Assembly (NCBI GenBank): GCA_034434835.1
Contig: DAOTXX010000019.1
Location: forward strand, 1 to 64,000
DNA: 64,000 nucleotides
Origin: JBGLNJ01 sp034434835
GTDB taxonomy: Bacteria > Chloroflexota > Anaerolineae > Fen-1058
Direction of reading: 5' to 3'
Below the pieces are notes generated by a model. The model was not told the DNA's origin. It did not search any database and worked only from the letters and a program-made list of their open reading frames with translations. The translations under genes were made by a program, and so were the position numbers. Of this stretch, positions 6,829-15,914 are shown in pieces. Position 1 is the first letter of the stretch. Every line of letters begins with the position of its first letter.

Positions 6829-9375
6829 CTACTGTGCTCGTAAGGTTGCGTTTAGTTCGCGCTCCAATGCCTCGATGATCTGAGCGCGAATCCTGGTCGC
6901 GTCGTCGTCGGTGAGCGTGCGGTCGTCGGCCTGGTAGACCAGTCGGTACGCGAGGCTCTTGCGGCCCGCGCCGATCTGCTCGCCACGATACAGGTCGAAC
7001 AGGCGGACCTCGCGCAGCAACTGGCTGCCTGCTTGCCAGATCGTCGCCTCAACCCGAGCAACCGGCACGGCTTCATCTACCACGACCGCAATGTCTTCGC
7101 GCACCACCGGGAAGCGAGAGGCCGGCTGATATGCGCCCATGAGTGATGCGTCGAGCCAAGTGTCCAAATCAAATTCAGCCGCGCACACCGGCTGCGGCGG
7201 CAGATCGAATGCCTGGCGCACCCGCGGATTCAATTCCCCGAATGTGCCGATTAATCGGTCACCGACGATCAGGTTAGCCGCTCGTCCTGTGTGATAGGCA
7301 GGGTGATCGGTTGGTTCGTAACGCACGCGACCTGCGTGCAGGCGATCCACCAATACCTCGACCACCCCCTTGATGTCCCAGAAATCTAACACGGCGCGAT
7401 CGGTCGCCTGCCAGCTTTCGACCTGGCGCGGGCCGGTCATGGCGATTGAAAGACGGCGTGGCTCATCGGGCAACGGTTGTCCTTCGCGCGGCCAATACAC
7501 GGCACCGATCTCGAACACAGTCACACGATCGGTAAAGCGCAAGTTCGAAGCGACTGTATCGAGGACGCTTGACAGCAGCGTGTGACGCAACGCAACCTTG
7601 TCCGATGCAATGGGATTGACGACATGCAGGTAAGGCCGCTCATCCTGGATGCCGAGCAACGCCTCTCGCGCCTCGGTCGTCATCGAGTACGTGATGATCT
7701 CGTCCAGCCCACAGCCGACGAGGATGTCACGCACGCGGTCAGCACCTTCCAGGCGCGGGTTGTCGCGCTGAGGCGGCAACTCGTCGCGCAGCAGTGTGGA
7801 TGGGAAGCGGTCGTAGCCATACACGCGCGCGATCTCTTCGGCCAGATCGGCGGGATGCGATACGTCCAGGCGGTGGCTGGGCACAGTCACGTGGAGCGTA
7901 GAGTGTGGAGCATGGAGCGACACAGCAAATTCGAGAGACGAGAGGATGCGCGTCATCTCCTCAACCGGAATATCCACGCCGAGCAAACGATGGACGTAGG
8001 CCGGGTCGAGCGTGATGACGACTGGCTCGCGCTGGCCGGGGTACAGGTCGCCGTACACTGGCTCGACGCGGCCTCCCGCCAGTTGCTCCATCAATTGCCC
8101 CGCGCGCGCGAGCGCCTTGAGCGTGAGTTCGGGATCGATCCGCTTGCCAAAGCGGTTGGACGCCTCGCTCTTGAGGCCGAGGATTTGAGATGTGCGGCGG
8201 TTATTCAAGAAATTGAAATTTGCGCTTTCCAGCAAAATGTCCGTCGTCGTCTCGGTGACCTCGCTTTCCAGTCCGCCCATCACCCCCGCGATCGCCACCG
8301 GGCCGCCGCCATCGGTGATGAGCAGCATCTCAGGGTCAAGCTGACGCAACTGACCGTCGAGCGTCGTCATGGTTTCGCCTTCTCTGGCCCGGCGCACGAT
8401 GATAACCGGTTTGTCCTTCCCACGTCCCCGGAGCCGACGATAGTCGAACGCATGCAGCGGCTGGCCGAGTTCCAGCATCACATAGTTGGTAATGTCCACA
8501 ATGTTGTTGATCGGACGCATCCCGGCGCGCGAGAGCCGCTGCTGCATCCAGAACGGCGACGGGCCGATCCGGACGTTGCGAATGAGCGCGGCCGAGTAAC
8601 GCGGGCACAGGTCGGGATCGGCAATCTCTAGCTCGATGAATTCGGCTTGCTCGACCACCTTGACCGGTTGCCGATCGAGGATCGTCAGCACATCACGCTT
8701 CATCGGCACGCCCAGCAGCGCAGCCACCTCACGCGCGATGCCCGTGACGCACTGCAGGTGACCAAAGCTGCCCTTGATGTCGAAATTCAAAATCGCATCG
8801 CCCATGTAATCAGCCAGCGGCATCCCCACCGGCGCATCGGCCGGCAGAAGCATGATGCCCTCATGATCGTCGCTGATGCCCAACTCTTTTTCCGAGCATG
8901 CCATCGCGTCTGACATCACGCCGCGAATCTTGGTCGGCTTGAGTGTCATCGGCACCTGGCCGGGCTGGTGACCATCGTAAAGCGTCGCACCCGTCATGGC
9001 ATATGCCACTTTGAGCGGCTGGGCCAGGCGGCCTTGCCCTTTGTACGGAAACAGATTCGGTGCGCCGGTCACGATGGTGTGCGGCTCTGCCGCGCCATAG
9101 TCTACATCGGCCAACACCAGCCGGTCGGCATTGGGATGCGGCTTGACTTCCAATATGGCCCCTACCACGATCTTGTCGCGATCCCAGGCCAGGCCAGATT
9201 GCGGCGCCTGCTCATTTTTGGCTGAAACATGTACATGGGCCTGACGTTGCGGCGCGAGGCCAATGTATTCGATGTTTTCCACTTCCAGTCCCGCCAACGT
9301 CAGCCGCTCGGCCAGGTCCTCCAGCGGGACTGGAATGTCCACATAGTCTTTGAGCCATGATAGCGGGATTTTCAT
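6829..9375 (-). CDS. pheT: Phenylalanyl-tRNA synthetase beta subunit
   Basis: An 848-residue protein of normal PheT length. The N-terminus is MKIPLSWLKDYVDIP. It is followed by the EMAP/OB-type tRNA-binding domain (about residues 45-160), the B3/B4 editing domain (about 225-400), the B5 domain (about 430-500), the catalytic-like core and a C-terminal anticodon-binding FDX-ACB domain (about 755-848). With PheS it charges tRNA-Phe. It is the last gene of a minus-strand operon that starts with pheS. Oddities: pheS is not next to it, and a turn in the B5 domain (LHAPHSTLHVTV, bases 7890-7925) is coded by a heptad-period tract of the kind found between genes. Confidence 0.97.
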   Translation of the reverse strand: MKIPLSWLKDYVDIPVPLEDLAERLTLAGLEVENIEYIGLAPQRQAHVHVSAKNEQAPQSGLAWDRDKIVVGAILEVKPHPNADRLVLADVDYGAAEPHTIVTGAPNLFPYKGQGRLAQPLKVAYAMTGATLYDGHQPGQVPMTLKPTKIRGVMSDAMACSEKELGISDDHEGIMLLPADAPVGMPLADYMGDAILNFDIKGSFGHLQCVTGIAREVAALLGVPMKRDVLTILDRQPVKVVEQAEFIELEIADPDLCPRYSAALIRNVRIGPSPFWMQQRLSRAGMRPINNIVDITNYVMLELGQPLHAFDYRRLRGRGKDKPVIIVRRAREGETMTTLDGQLRQLDPEMLLITDGGGPVAIAGVMGGLESEVTETTTDILLESANFNFLNNRRTSQILGLKSEASNRFGKRIDPELTLKALARAGQLMEQLAGGRVEPVYGDLYPGQREPVVITLDPAYVHRLLGVDIPVEEMTRILSSLEFAVSLHAPHSTLHVTVPSHRLDVSHPADLAEEIARVYGYDRFPSTLLRDELPPQRDNPRLEGADRVRDILVGCGLDEIITYSMTTEAREALLGIQDERPYLHVVNPIASDKVALRHTLLSSVLDTVASNLRFTDRVTVFEIGAVYWPREGQPLPDEPRRLSIAMTGPRQVESWQATDRAVLDFWDIKGVVEVLVDRLHAGRVRYEPTDHPAYHTGRAANLIVGDRLIGTFGELNPRVRQAFDLPPQPVCAAEFDLDTWLDASLMGAYQPASRFPVVREDIAVVVDEAVPVARVEATIWQAGSQLLREVRLFDLYRGEQIGAGRKSLAYRLVYQADDRTLTDDDATRIRAQIIEALERELNATLRAQ
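7890..7925. repeat. Heptad-period tract inside pheT
   Basis: The bases divide into GTGGAGC, GTAGAGT, GTGGAGC, ATGGAGC. This is the only heptad tract seen well inside a conserved gene. It codes for a surface turn before the VTVPSHR strand of the B5 domain. Confidence 0.6.
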
Positions 9376-9410
9376 TTGTCACCTCGTGTTCGGAAATCGT
9401 AAGTGGGTCG

Positions 9411-12167
9411 CTAGTGCAATTGCCGCTTCGACCTGAGCCAACTCGACCCGGTCAACTTGCGAGTGTAATCCGCAACCATGATGAGAACGGCTACTATCAC
9501 CGTCAAGCCAGTCGTAGCCAGCCCGATATAGAAAACGCTGGGCCGAAAGATGAACGAGATCGCATGCGAACCGGCCGGCAGATATACGCCACGCAATGCA
9601 TGATTGACCAGGAGCAACTGCGAGGGTTGCCCATCCACCCAAACTTGCCAACCCGGATAATACACATCGCTCAAAACGAGCAGGCCAGGCAAAGGCGTCT
9701 GCGCCTGAACGTCCACACGATGCGCTTCGTAACGTGTGATCGTCGCCTGCGCCGCCGATCGGATCGGCTGCAGCGATAGGGAGGCTGATTGGTTGTCCGG
9801 CAAGGGCGTCTCCAAAGTTGCCGTGCGGAATGGATTGAATTGCGGCGAGCCGATCACTTCCAGTGCGCGCTTGCCTGACACGATTTGCGCATGATGGACG
9901 ATGTAGGCGCGTGGCAAGACATTTGGATTTTGATAAATCCACACTCCCTGACGAAAATCTACCTGCTGAAGTTGTACGCCATAAGCCGTGAAAGAAGCCG
10001 TGCGCTCCGGAGCATGATCGGCCAGGCATACAGCCACCGTGGCATTTGGACGCGCGCCCGGCGCTTCGACCCGCCACACAAACCGATCCCCTAAAGAATC
10101 GGGCACCGGAGCAAAAAAGAATGCACTTGCTTCACGATCGGATAAATCAGCGACAGAGGTTGTAATGTCAGCAAGCAATTCGCCTCCAACACTCCCGCGC
10201 CATAGGCGAAACCGCACAGGTTGATCGCCGACATCCCCCACATTCGCAAAGGCGACATCCACCCGGTTGAGGCCAGTCTGGTCCGACACAAACCCTTGCT
10301 CGAAGAACGAGTCGCCGGTCAAGGGTGGCGTCTGTTGTTGGCAGCCCTCGTATTGCACAATTGCCACGATGTTCGGCAACTCACGCGGCGACAGGACATA
10401 TTTGACATTGAGTAAACTATAGAGGGTGCGGAAATGTCGCGCTGTGACCATTCCGCCCAGTTGCGCGTCAGGATCAATCGTGCCCAATAGTTCCAGATAA
10501 CGCTTAACCGCCAGTGACGTGGAGCCACCGATCTCGGGAATTCGAAATACCAGCAGGACCCCCGGGCCAAAAACAGTTCGATTGGCTCGGATGGGCAACA
10601 CGCGATAAACCGTAGAGTCCTGCCTCAAGACCTCCACGACTTGATTTTGCGGGTAAAGCAAACGAGCAGGATGCACAGGATTAAACGGCTCACCCCATTG
10701 ATACAAATCCGCAAAAGTTAGAATAACTAATCCAATCAGTCCCAGGTGGGGCCATCTGATCATCACCCACAAGGCCGCTGCTGCCATGCCCACGATAGCC
10801 GATGTGCGCACGAGATCAGCCCGGATAATGGACCAGTGCTGTGTTACGTCCTTCAAATGAGCGAGGAATACAGGGCCCACGATCATGATCGTCAGCACTA
10901 GAGCCATACCCAACACGGCGGCCATCTGTTTGATCTGGCGTCGGCGTAGCAACTCATCCACTGCACAGGCCGCCAGGACTGCACCTGGAAAAGCCAGCAA
11001 CCCGGCCCAACGACTCAAGGTAAAGTAACGCAAGCCTGGCAGCCAGGCTATCCACCGGACCAGCCAAGTTCCCCCGGCCACCAACACGATCCACACGAAC
11101 AAGCCCACCATGGGCCAGATCACATAGTGTCGGTTCACGAAAGGAGACATCACACACAATAACGCTGGCACCACACCGAAATAGGCTGCGGTTTCGACAA
11201 AGTTGAATACGCTTCGATAATCATAACGCAGGGCATTGCCAAAGAAATCAGGCAACCACAGCGTCACAATGTGATGTAACGGCCAGCGTGTTGACAACAA
11301 CTTGTCCAGCGCCATTTCGCCTCTATCGCTCAATGGAACAAACTGCCAGGTTGGAAAAAGCTGGGCAGCGCCCACCCCTATACCGACTCCGCCCACTAGT
11401 ATCAAGGCTACCAACGGCCAGATGTCCAGGCGACGATCGCGCCACGAACGCTGCGCCGCATGACACAGAGCATACAAACCCAGCAAGATCGCCGAATAAA
11501 GCGCGATTTGAGTCTGTCCGCCCAGAATTTCAAGCCCAAATGCAAAACCACCCAACATCACCCATCTTACCCTTTGTCGCTGGACAGCCATTTCAAAACA
11601 GGCGAACATGCCCGGCATCCATGCCATTGTGCTCAGTTTATCCGGCGATTCGAGCCACACGACCGTAAATTCGCTCAACATCCAGGGGATCGAGCCTAAT
11701 AAAGCAACGCCAGGCCGCAAAGTCAATGTGCGCAAAAAGAGGTACATCAGTGTACCGGAAAGAATCACGTGCAGCCAGGCTAGAACTGGCAAAGCCTGGG
11801 CCGGATCAAGGATCAACGCCGCCAGCAGGTTAGGAGGATAGTAATTGGGAATGTTGGTATCGCCCAACAAGGGATGGCCGCTGAAAATGTAGGGATTCCA
11901 TAGCGGCAAACTCCCCTGCCGCAACGATTCGGTCAGATACAGGCGGCCAGGGTAAAAGATGTGAAACATGTCTGAAATCAGCAAGTTCTGGGGCGGCTCG
12001 AAAACCTGACCATGCCATGGCAAATAGGCACTTTCGAGATTCAGCGGAACTGGCACGTACCCTGGCCTCAGCCAGCGATGCATAAAGAGTGTAGCAAAAC
12101 CCACCAGAGCTACAAGGCAGAGAAGGTCAGAGCGATGAGACACGCACCATCGGCGAATTCCAGTCAT
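9411..12167 (-). CDS. YfhO-family polytopic membrane protein
   Basis: A 918-residue protein. Many membrane helices fill the first 480 residues or so. A large extracytoplasmic region follows (beta-rich, including a YYPGWQVWVDGQPSQL block typical of YfhO proteins) and a last helix lies near residue 885. Near the N-terminus, PLWNPYIFSGHPLLGD matches the signature loop of this family, which is related to GT-C glycosyltransferases that use lipid-linked sugars. It lies 23 bases after the preceding gene and 35 before pheT, inside the phe operon. The donor and acceptor are unknown. Confidence 0.85.
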   Translation of the reverse strand: MTGIRRWCVSHRSDLLCLVALVGFATLFMHRWLRPGYVPVPLNLESAYLPWHGQVFEPPQNLLISDMFHIFYPGRLYLTESLRQGSLPLWNPYIFSGHPLLGDTNIPNYYPPNLLAALILDPAQALPVLAWLHVILSGTLMYLFLRTLTLRPGVALLGSIPWMLSEFTVVWLESPDKLSTMAWMPGMFACFEMAVQRQRVRWVMLGGFAFGLEILGGQTQIALYSAILLGLYALCHAAQRSWRDRRLDIWPLVALILVGGVGIGVGAAQLFPTWQFVPLSDRGEMALDKLLSTRWPLHHIVTLWLPDFFGNALRYDYRSVFNFVETAAYFGVVPALLCVMSPFVNRHYVIWPMVGLFVWIVLVAGGTWLVRWIAWLPGLRYFTLSRWAGLLAFPGAVLAACAVDELLRRRQIKQMAAVLGMALVLTIMIVGPVFLAHLKDVTQHWSIIRADLVRTSAIVGMAAAALWVMIRWPHLGLIGLVILTFADLYQWGEPFNPVHPARLLYPQNQVVEVLRQDSTVYRVLPIRANRTVFGPGVLLVFRIPEIGGSTSLAVKRYLELLGTIDPDAQLGGMVTARHFRTLYSLLNVKYVLSPRELPNIVAIVQYEGCQQQTPPLTGDSFFEQGFVSDQTGLNRVDVAFANVGDVGDQPVRFRLWRGSVGGELLADITTSVADLSDREASAFFFAPVPDSLGDRFVWRVEAPGARPNATVAVCLADHAPERTASFTAYGVQLQQVDFRQGVWIYQNPNVLPRAYIVHHAQIVSGKRALEVIGSPQFNPFRTATLETPLPDNQSASLSLQPIRSAAQATITRYEAHRVDVQAQTPLPGLLVLSDVYYPGWQVWVDGQPSQLLLVNHALRGVYLPAGSHAISFIFRPSVFYIGLATTGLTVIVAVLIMVADYTRKLTGSSWLRSKRQLH

Positions 12168-12190
12168 GTGTTCTTTCCCCGGAGCAATGG

Positions 12191-13057
12191 CTATTGGATC
12201 TGTATCGTCGAGAGGATGATTTTGTCATCCACAGGATTGTCTTGGTCGTCTACTCGATTCAAACGCGCGCCGGTCTCTTCATCATACAGACCTGCTTGAA
12301 GCAGGTATGAACCGGATGGAATGTGGGCGCCCGCCGGGAATTGGTGAAAATCTACAATCACCTCGCCAGGCTTCCAGGTATCCGTCGGCCAGGTCCACAA
12401 CGCTGGTGCACCATCGTGTTGAGCGACCAACTGACCGTCTGGGCCAACCAGATGCACAAACACCTTGAGAGAATCCTTCACCCTGGACCCGGCGCGCCAA
12501 CTCAGGTAGACTCCCAGGCGTTGACCCGAACCGGCCGGCATGTCTCGGCTGACATACCACTCGTAACACTCGAGCCGGACACCATTTTCAAAGTGAGCAT
12601 CTACACGTGCGCAGCCCGCCAATTCCTTGTCTACCAGGCGATAGATCACAAACTCTTGATGGTCAGCCACGTCAATCGGCGCAAGATCAGGCAAGTGGGC
12701 TTGGGGCGTCAGCAGACTCGTCAGCGCCGGGTAAACCGTTGGCCCAGTATCTCGGCTGTAGATGAAAAATCGCCATCCACCCGAACGCATCGTGCGCGCC
12801 AACTCGTCCACTGACTTTTGATCGGGCGCGACCACATGCGCCTGCGTAAAACGATCGCGTCCGAGCGCGGCTGCGTCTTGCAATCGAAGGTGGGTGCTCA
12901 GCACCTGGCGTGCGGAATCCATGCCGGCCGCGTGCAAGAGATTGCTGGCTTCAATCACGACCGTGTCCGGACCTGGCCGTCCATCCGGAAAGCCTATCAG
13001 CCCTGGCGCGGCCCAGATCAGCCCCACGAGCAAAATGATGACATTCAACGGCAACAC
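12191..13057 (-). CDS. C-terminal part of a GT39-like membrane protein, separated by an in-frame stop
   Basis: A 288-residue frame. It starts with a single hydrophobic helix (LPLNVIILLVGLIWAAPGLIGF) and continues as a soluble, beta-rich domain. It follows the 13061-14206 gene in the same frame: stop TGA at 13063-13061, then GTC, then GTG at 13057. A last helix plus an exported domain is what normally ends a GT39-type protein. I therefore think this is the tail of the upstream gene, cut off by a nonsense change or a sequence error. A GTG start at 13057 could still make it a separate protein, though no good ribosome site is visible. Confidence 0.6.
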   Translation of the reverse strand: MLPLNVIILLVGLIWAAPGLIGFPDGRPGPDTVVIEASNLLHAAGMDSARQVLSTHLRLQDAAALGRDRFTQAHVVAPDQKSVDELARTMRSGGWRFFIYSRDTGPTVYPALTSLLTPQAHLPDLAPIDVADHQEFVIYRLVDKELAGCARVDAHFENGVRLECYEWYVSRDMPAGSGQRLGVYLSWRAGSRVKDSLKVFVHLVGPDGQLVAQHDGAPALWTWPTDTWKPGEVIVDFHQFPAGAHIPSGSYLLQAGLYDEETGARLNRVDDQDNPVDDKIILSTIQIQ

Positions 13058-13060
13058 GAC

Positions 13061-14206
13061 TCAGCGAAATTCCAGACGAGGCGGAATGAGTGACGCGAAA
13101 AAGTAGACAGCGCCCGTCGCCAGAATCGGGATCATCAGAATCAAGAATCGCCGGTCAGGTCGCATCATCGAAAGTGCGGACAGGTGCGCCATGACGAACA
13201 GCCCTAATAACCCCCGCACCTTGCCTGGGGCCTGGCCTTTGGCCAGCAGCAAAAAGACAAAGCCAGCCTGCCCGAACAACTTGAGCGGAGCATCAAGCAA
13301 GGTCAACTCCGGCGCGATCCAAAAACGCTGAAAGGCAGACCACCAGTGCCTGATGAAAAGATAAGGGTCCATCAATACAACCTGGATCAGCGTAATCCCT
13401 GCCGGGGCCTGGCCGAACTCGCGGATGAAATCGGTCTTGCCGTACACATGGAACCAGACATTCTGGCCCTGATCGTTATACAAGGGTGTGCCTGTTGCCA
13501 ACCAACTGGGAATCCACTGTAGAGCGCTACCCAGCAGGAACGCGCCCATGTAAAGTGCCATAGCCATGGCGATCGAGCGCCGTCGCTCGAACACTAGCCG
13601 CAAGAGCAACCAGGCGATACCCACGAATGCCGTGAGCATGCCATTGTACCGGATGAGATAGGCCAGGCCTGTGACCAGTCCGGACAGAAACACAAGCCGC
13701 CGATCGACATCGTGCTGCTGAAGCGTCGAAACCGCCAGTAGCCCCAGAGCCATGATCTGCACTCCAGCGGCTGGCATGTCGTTTCCCTCGACGCTGGCAA
13801 AGTACAGGAACTGACCTGTCGTCGCAACAAATGCCAGGGTGATCGCAGCCAGGCGCTTATCTCGAAACACACTGAACGCAATCAGAAACGTACCAAGCAG
13901 ACCGCATACGCCCCCTGCGATGGAGATCGCCTGCCCGACCCGCTCAGCGTCCCAGCCCAGCGCAAGGCCCGCTCGGATGAGCCAGGGATAACCCACCGGG
14001 TGGACACGGTCTACCCACGCGTCCGGCGAAGCCAGACTCAACCGCACGCCACGATCCAACAACGGAAAATAGTCGAGGTTACTGATCGTGATCGCTGGCG
14101 CGACGCGGTGAACTTGAACCGCAATGAAGGCAAGCACAACCAAGATCGGTAAAAGTCGCCATCCCAGGTCAACGATGGAACCAGAAATATTGTGTCTGAC
14201 GATCAT
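13061..14206 (-). CDS. GT39-like membrane glycosyltransferase (dolichyl-phosphate-mannose transferase type), cut short
   Basis: A 381-residue polytopic protein with about ten helices. Its first loop has an acidic residue (SNLDYFPLLDRG, near residue 43), as in GT-C enzymes, and VHPVGYPWLIRAGLALG follows. Members of the family move sugars from polyprenyl phosphate to protein or lipid outside the membrane. The gene begins three bases after pheS, so it belongs to the phe operon. It ends with TGA directly after RLEFR, while the following 288 codons continue in frame with a further helix and an exported domain. The intact protein would be about 671 residues. Confidence 0.75.
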   Translation of the reverse strand: MIVRHNISGSIVDLGWRLLPILVVLAFIAVQVHRVAPAITISNLDYFPLLDRGVRLSLASPDAWVDRVHPVGYPWLIRAGLALGWDAERVGQAISIAGGVCGLLGTFLIAFSVFRDKRLAAITLAFVATTGQFLYFASVEGNDMPAAGVQIMALGLLAVSTLQQHDVDRRLVFLSGLVTGLAYLIRYNGMLTAFVGIAWLLLRLVFERRRSIAMAMALYMGAFLLGSALQWIPSWLATGTPLYNDQGQNVWFHVYGKTDFIREFGQAPAGITLIQVVLMDPYLFIRHWWSAFQRFWIAPELTLLDAPLKLFGQAGFVFLLLAKGQAPGKVRGLLGLFVMAHLSALSMMRPDRRFLILMIPILATGAVYFFASLIPPRLEFR

Positions 14207-14209
14207 TGG

Positions 14210-15232
14210 CTAGAACTGCCTCAAGAAGCGCAGATCGTTGCCGTAGAAATAGCGGATGTCGTCAATGCCGTACTTGAGCATCACCGGGCGCTCCAGCCCC
14301 ATGCCGAAGGCAAACCCGCTCCATTCGTCCGGGTCATAGCCGCCATTCTGCAGCACGACCGGATGCACCATGCCGGCCCCTGCGATTTCCAGCCAGCCCG
14401 TGTACTTGCACACGCGGCAGCCGGAGCCATTGCACAGGATGCAGTTCATGTCCACTTCGACGCTCGGCTCGGTGAATGGAAAGTACGAGCCGCGAAAGCG
14501 CACGATACGATCTGCGCCATACAATCGTCGCGCAGCATTGAGCATGGTGCCTTTCAGATCGGCCAGCGTGATGCCGTGCCCGACGGCCAATCCTTCAATC
14601 TGGTAGAACTGATGCTCGGCGCGTGCGGTGACTTGTTCGTAGCGATAGCATTTCCCGGGCAGGATCACCCGCACCGGGTTGGGATACATCTCACGCATCG
14701 CGCGAATCTGACCCGGCGAGGTATGGGTGCGCAGCAGCGTTCCATTATCCAGCCAGAACGTATCCCACATATCGCGCGCGGGATGGTGTGGCGGCATGTT
14801 GAGCAGGCCAAAGTTATAATCGTCGGTCTCTACGTCCGGCGCTTCATAGACCTGAAAGCCCATCTCGCCAAACACCTGGTAGATGTGTCGCAAGGTCTGC
14901 GTCGAAATATGCAAATGACCCGGGCGAGGTCTGCGACCCGGCAACGTCACGTCCACAGCATTTTCCTTGAGCGCGCGTTCCAGCGCCTCAGCCTGGATGG
15001 CTTGCTCCTTCTGCGCATACGCGGCTTCGAGCGCGCGCTTGACCTGGTTGCCACGCTTGCCGATTTCTGCGCGTTGTTCTTTGGGCAGCTTGCCCAGGTC
15101 GCCCAGCAGCGTCATCAAAGGTGACTTTTTCGCCAGGTGCGCGGCGTACCAGGCGCGCAACGCACCTTCGTCTTGAACACCAGCCAGCGCCGCCAGTGCT
15201 TTAGACTGAATCCTGTCCAGTTGTTCGAGCAT
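14210..15232 (-). CDS. pheS: Phenylalanyl-tRNA synthetase alpha subunit
   Basis: A 340-residue protein of normal PheS length. An N-terminal coiled-coil (about residues 1-90) is followed by the class II catalytic core. The core has GEMGFQVYEAPDVETDDYNF near 136, HPARDMWDTFW, and RGSYFPFTEPSVEVDMNC, then CRVCKYTGWLEIAGAGMVHP and a GLERPVMLKYG motif 3 near the end. It is the first gene of an operon under a T-box leader. The next gene is a membrane glycosyltransferase, not pheT. Confidence 0.97.
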   Translation of the reverse strand: MLEQLDRIQSKALAALAGVQDEGALRAWYAAHLAKKSPLMTLLGDLGKLPKEQRAEIGKRGNQVKRALEAAYAQKEQAIQAEALERALKENAVDVTLPGRRPRPGHLHISTQTLRHIYQVFGEMGFQVYEAPDVETDDYNFGLLNMPPHHPARDMWDTFWLDNGTLLRTHTSPGQIRAMREMYPNPVRVILPGKCYRYEQVTARAEHQFYQIEGLAVGHGITLADLKGTMLNAARRLYGADRIVRFRGSYFPFTEPSVEVDMNCILCNGSGCRVCKYTGWLEIAGAGMVHPVVLQNGGYDPDEWSGFAFGMGLERPVMLKYGIDDIRYFYGNDLRFLRQF

Positions 15233-15243
15233 ATTCCACCTCT

Positions 15244-15312
15244 TGCGTGTCGAGTGACGAGCGTCGAATTCATCCTATGTTTTTCGTCCTTTGTCGTTCG
15301 ACCTTCGTCATT
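15244..15312. repeat. Heptad-period tract before pheS
   Basis: From about 15282 the sequence divides into TTTCGTC, CTTTGTC, GTTCGAC, CTTCGTC, ATTGGTC. It lies between the T-box terminator and the pheS start, inside the operon leader. Confidence 0.6.
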
Positions 15313-15319
15313 GGTCATC

Positions 15320-15647
15320 AACAAAAAGCGCCCTCGCCCCTCGTCGGGACGAGAGCGCGCGCTCCCGTGGTACCACCCGGTTTGGCCTGCTGTCATGGCC
15401 GTCATAGGGATGACGGCCTACGCCTGGCCCACTCACCGCCAACGGCCATTCGGCGATTGGCTGCCCCTGTAACGCTGGGCGTGCGGGACGGTCTACTTGC
15501 TACGGATCACCGATCACGAGTTTCAACCGCCGGCTCAGGAGCGAACTTTTTCAGATTCTGGCCGGACGAGGCTTTCAGTCCGCAACCTCGTCTCCCTGTC
15601 GGCTTTCCCCTGAATACTCTTCTCCGTCACAGCCTTTCAAGTATGTG
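15320..15647 (-). promoter_or_regulatory. T-box leader (tRNA-Phe riboswitch) of the phe operon
   Basis: Read on the minus strand, it has a Stem I-like start with GAAGAGTA and a GGGAGACG bulge region. Then comes a candidate specifier TTC (complement of 15543-15545) just before GCTCCTGAGCC. The T-box sequence GGGTGGTACCACGGGAGC lies at 15362-15379, and the overlapping terminator is a 9 bp stem (GCGCTCTCG / CGAGGGCGC, complement of 15328-15358) followed by TTTTT. The TGGT can pair with the ACCA end of uncharged tRNA-Phe. Uncharged tRNA-Phe would stabilise the antiterminator and switch on pheS and the genes behind it. Confidence 0.9.
15323..15358 (-). terminator. Conditional terminator of the T-box leader
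   Basis: A 9 bp stem ends in five T on the minus strand. It competes with the antiterminator formed by the T-box sequence at 15362-15379. Confidence 0.8.
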
Positions 15648-15653
15648 GGCTGC

Positions 15654-15682
15654 ATTATGCCGCAAAGCGCACGGGTTGTCAA
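15654..15682 (-). promoter_or_regulatory. Promoter of the phe operon
   Basis: On the minus strand TTGACA (15682-15677) and CATAAT (15659-15654) are exactly 17 bases apart. Transcription would start near 15647, just before the Stem I bases of the T-box. This is the best sigma-70-type promoter in the window. Confidence 0.8.
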
Positions 15683-15687
15683 ATGAA

Positions 15688-15714
15688 AACCTGCCAGGCC
15701 AAGACCTGGCAGGT
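15688..15714. repeat. Palindrome upstream of the phe promoter
   Basis: The arms ACCTGCCAGG and CCTGGCAGGT form a 10 bp perfect stem around six bases. It could be an operator or a stray hairpin repeat. Nothing nearby identifies a regulator. Confidence 0.4.
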
Positions 15715-15811
15715 CAAGATACCTCAATAAGCGCGGTTACACCTGCGGTGATTCGCCACACTGCGGAGCGCACTGGATTGATGTTGACCGATACCGTTCA
15801 AGAGGGTGGGG

Positions 15812-15913
15812 TCAACCACGCCGGATGGTGACTGCCGACGGCTCAGCTTCAGCACGCCAGGTCGCCGCCAGGCTCACCAGCAGGAAAAGCAGAAAGAACC
15901 ACTGTGTATCCAT
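15812..15913 (-). CDS. Possible 33-residue membrane peptide
   Basis: The ATG at 15913 follows a GAGGAGACGAGG stretch and opens 33 codons: MDTQWFFLLFLLVSLAATW, one clear hydrophobic segment, then a short charged tail. It lies alone upstream of the phe promoter. It may be a real small protein, but a frame this short can arise by chance. Confidence 0.25.
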   Translation of the reverse strand: MDTQWFFLLFLLVSLAATWRAEAEPSAVTIRRG

Positions 15914-15914
15914 C

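Noticed and set aside
13061..13063. TGA read as selenocysteine or as Trp by a changed code
   Set aside because: No SECIS-like hairpin or selenoprotein family fits, and many sound genes of the window end in TGA.
15247..15831. 194-codon plus-strand frame over the T-box leader
   Set aside because: It lies opposite a structured RNA leader and has no ribosome site or family pattern.
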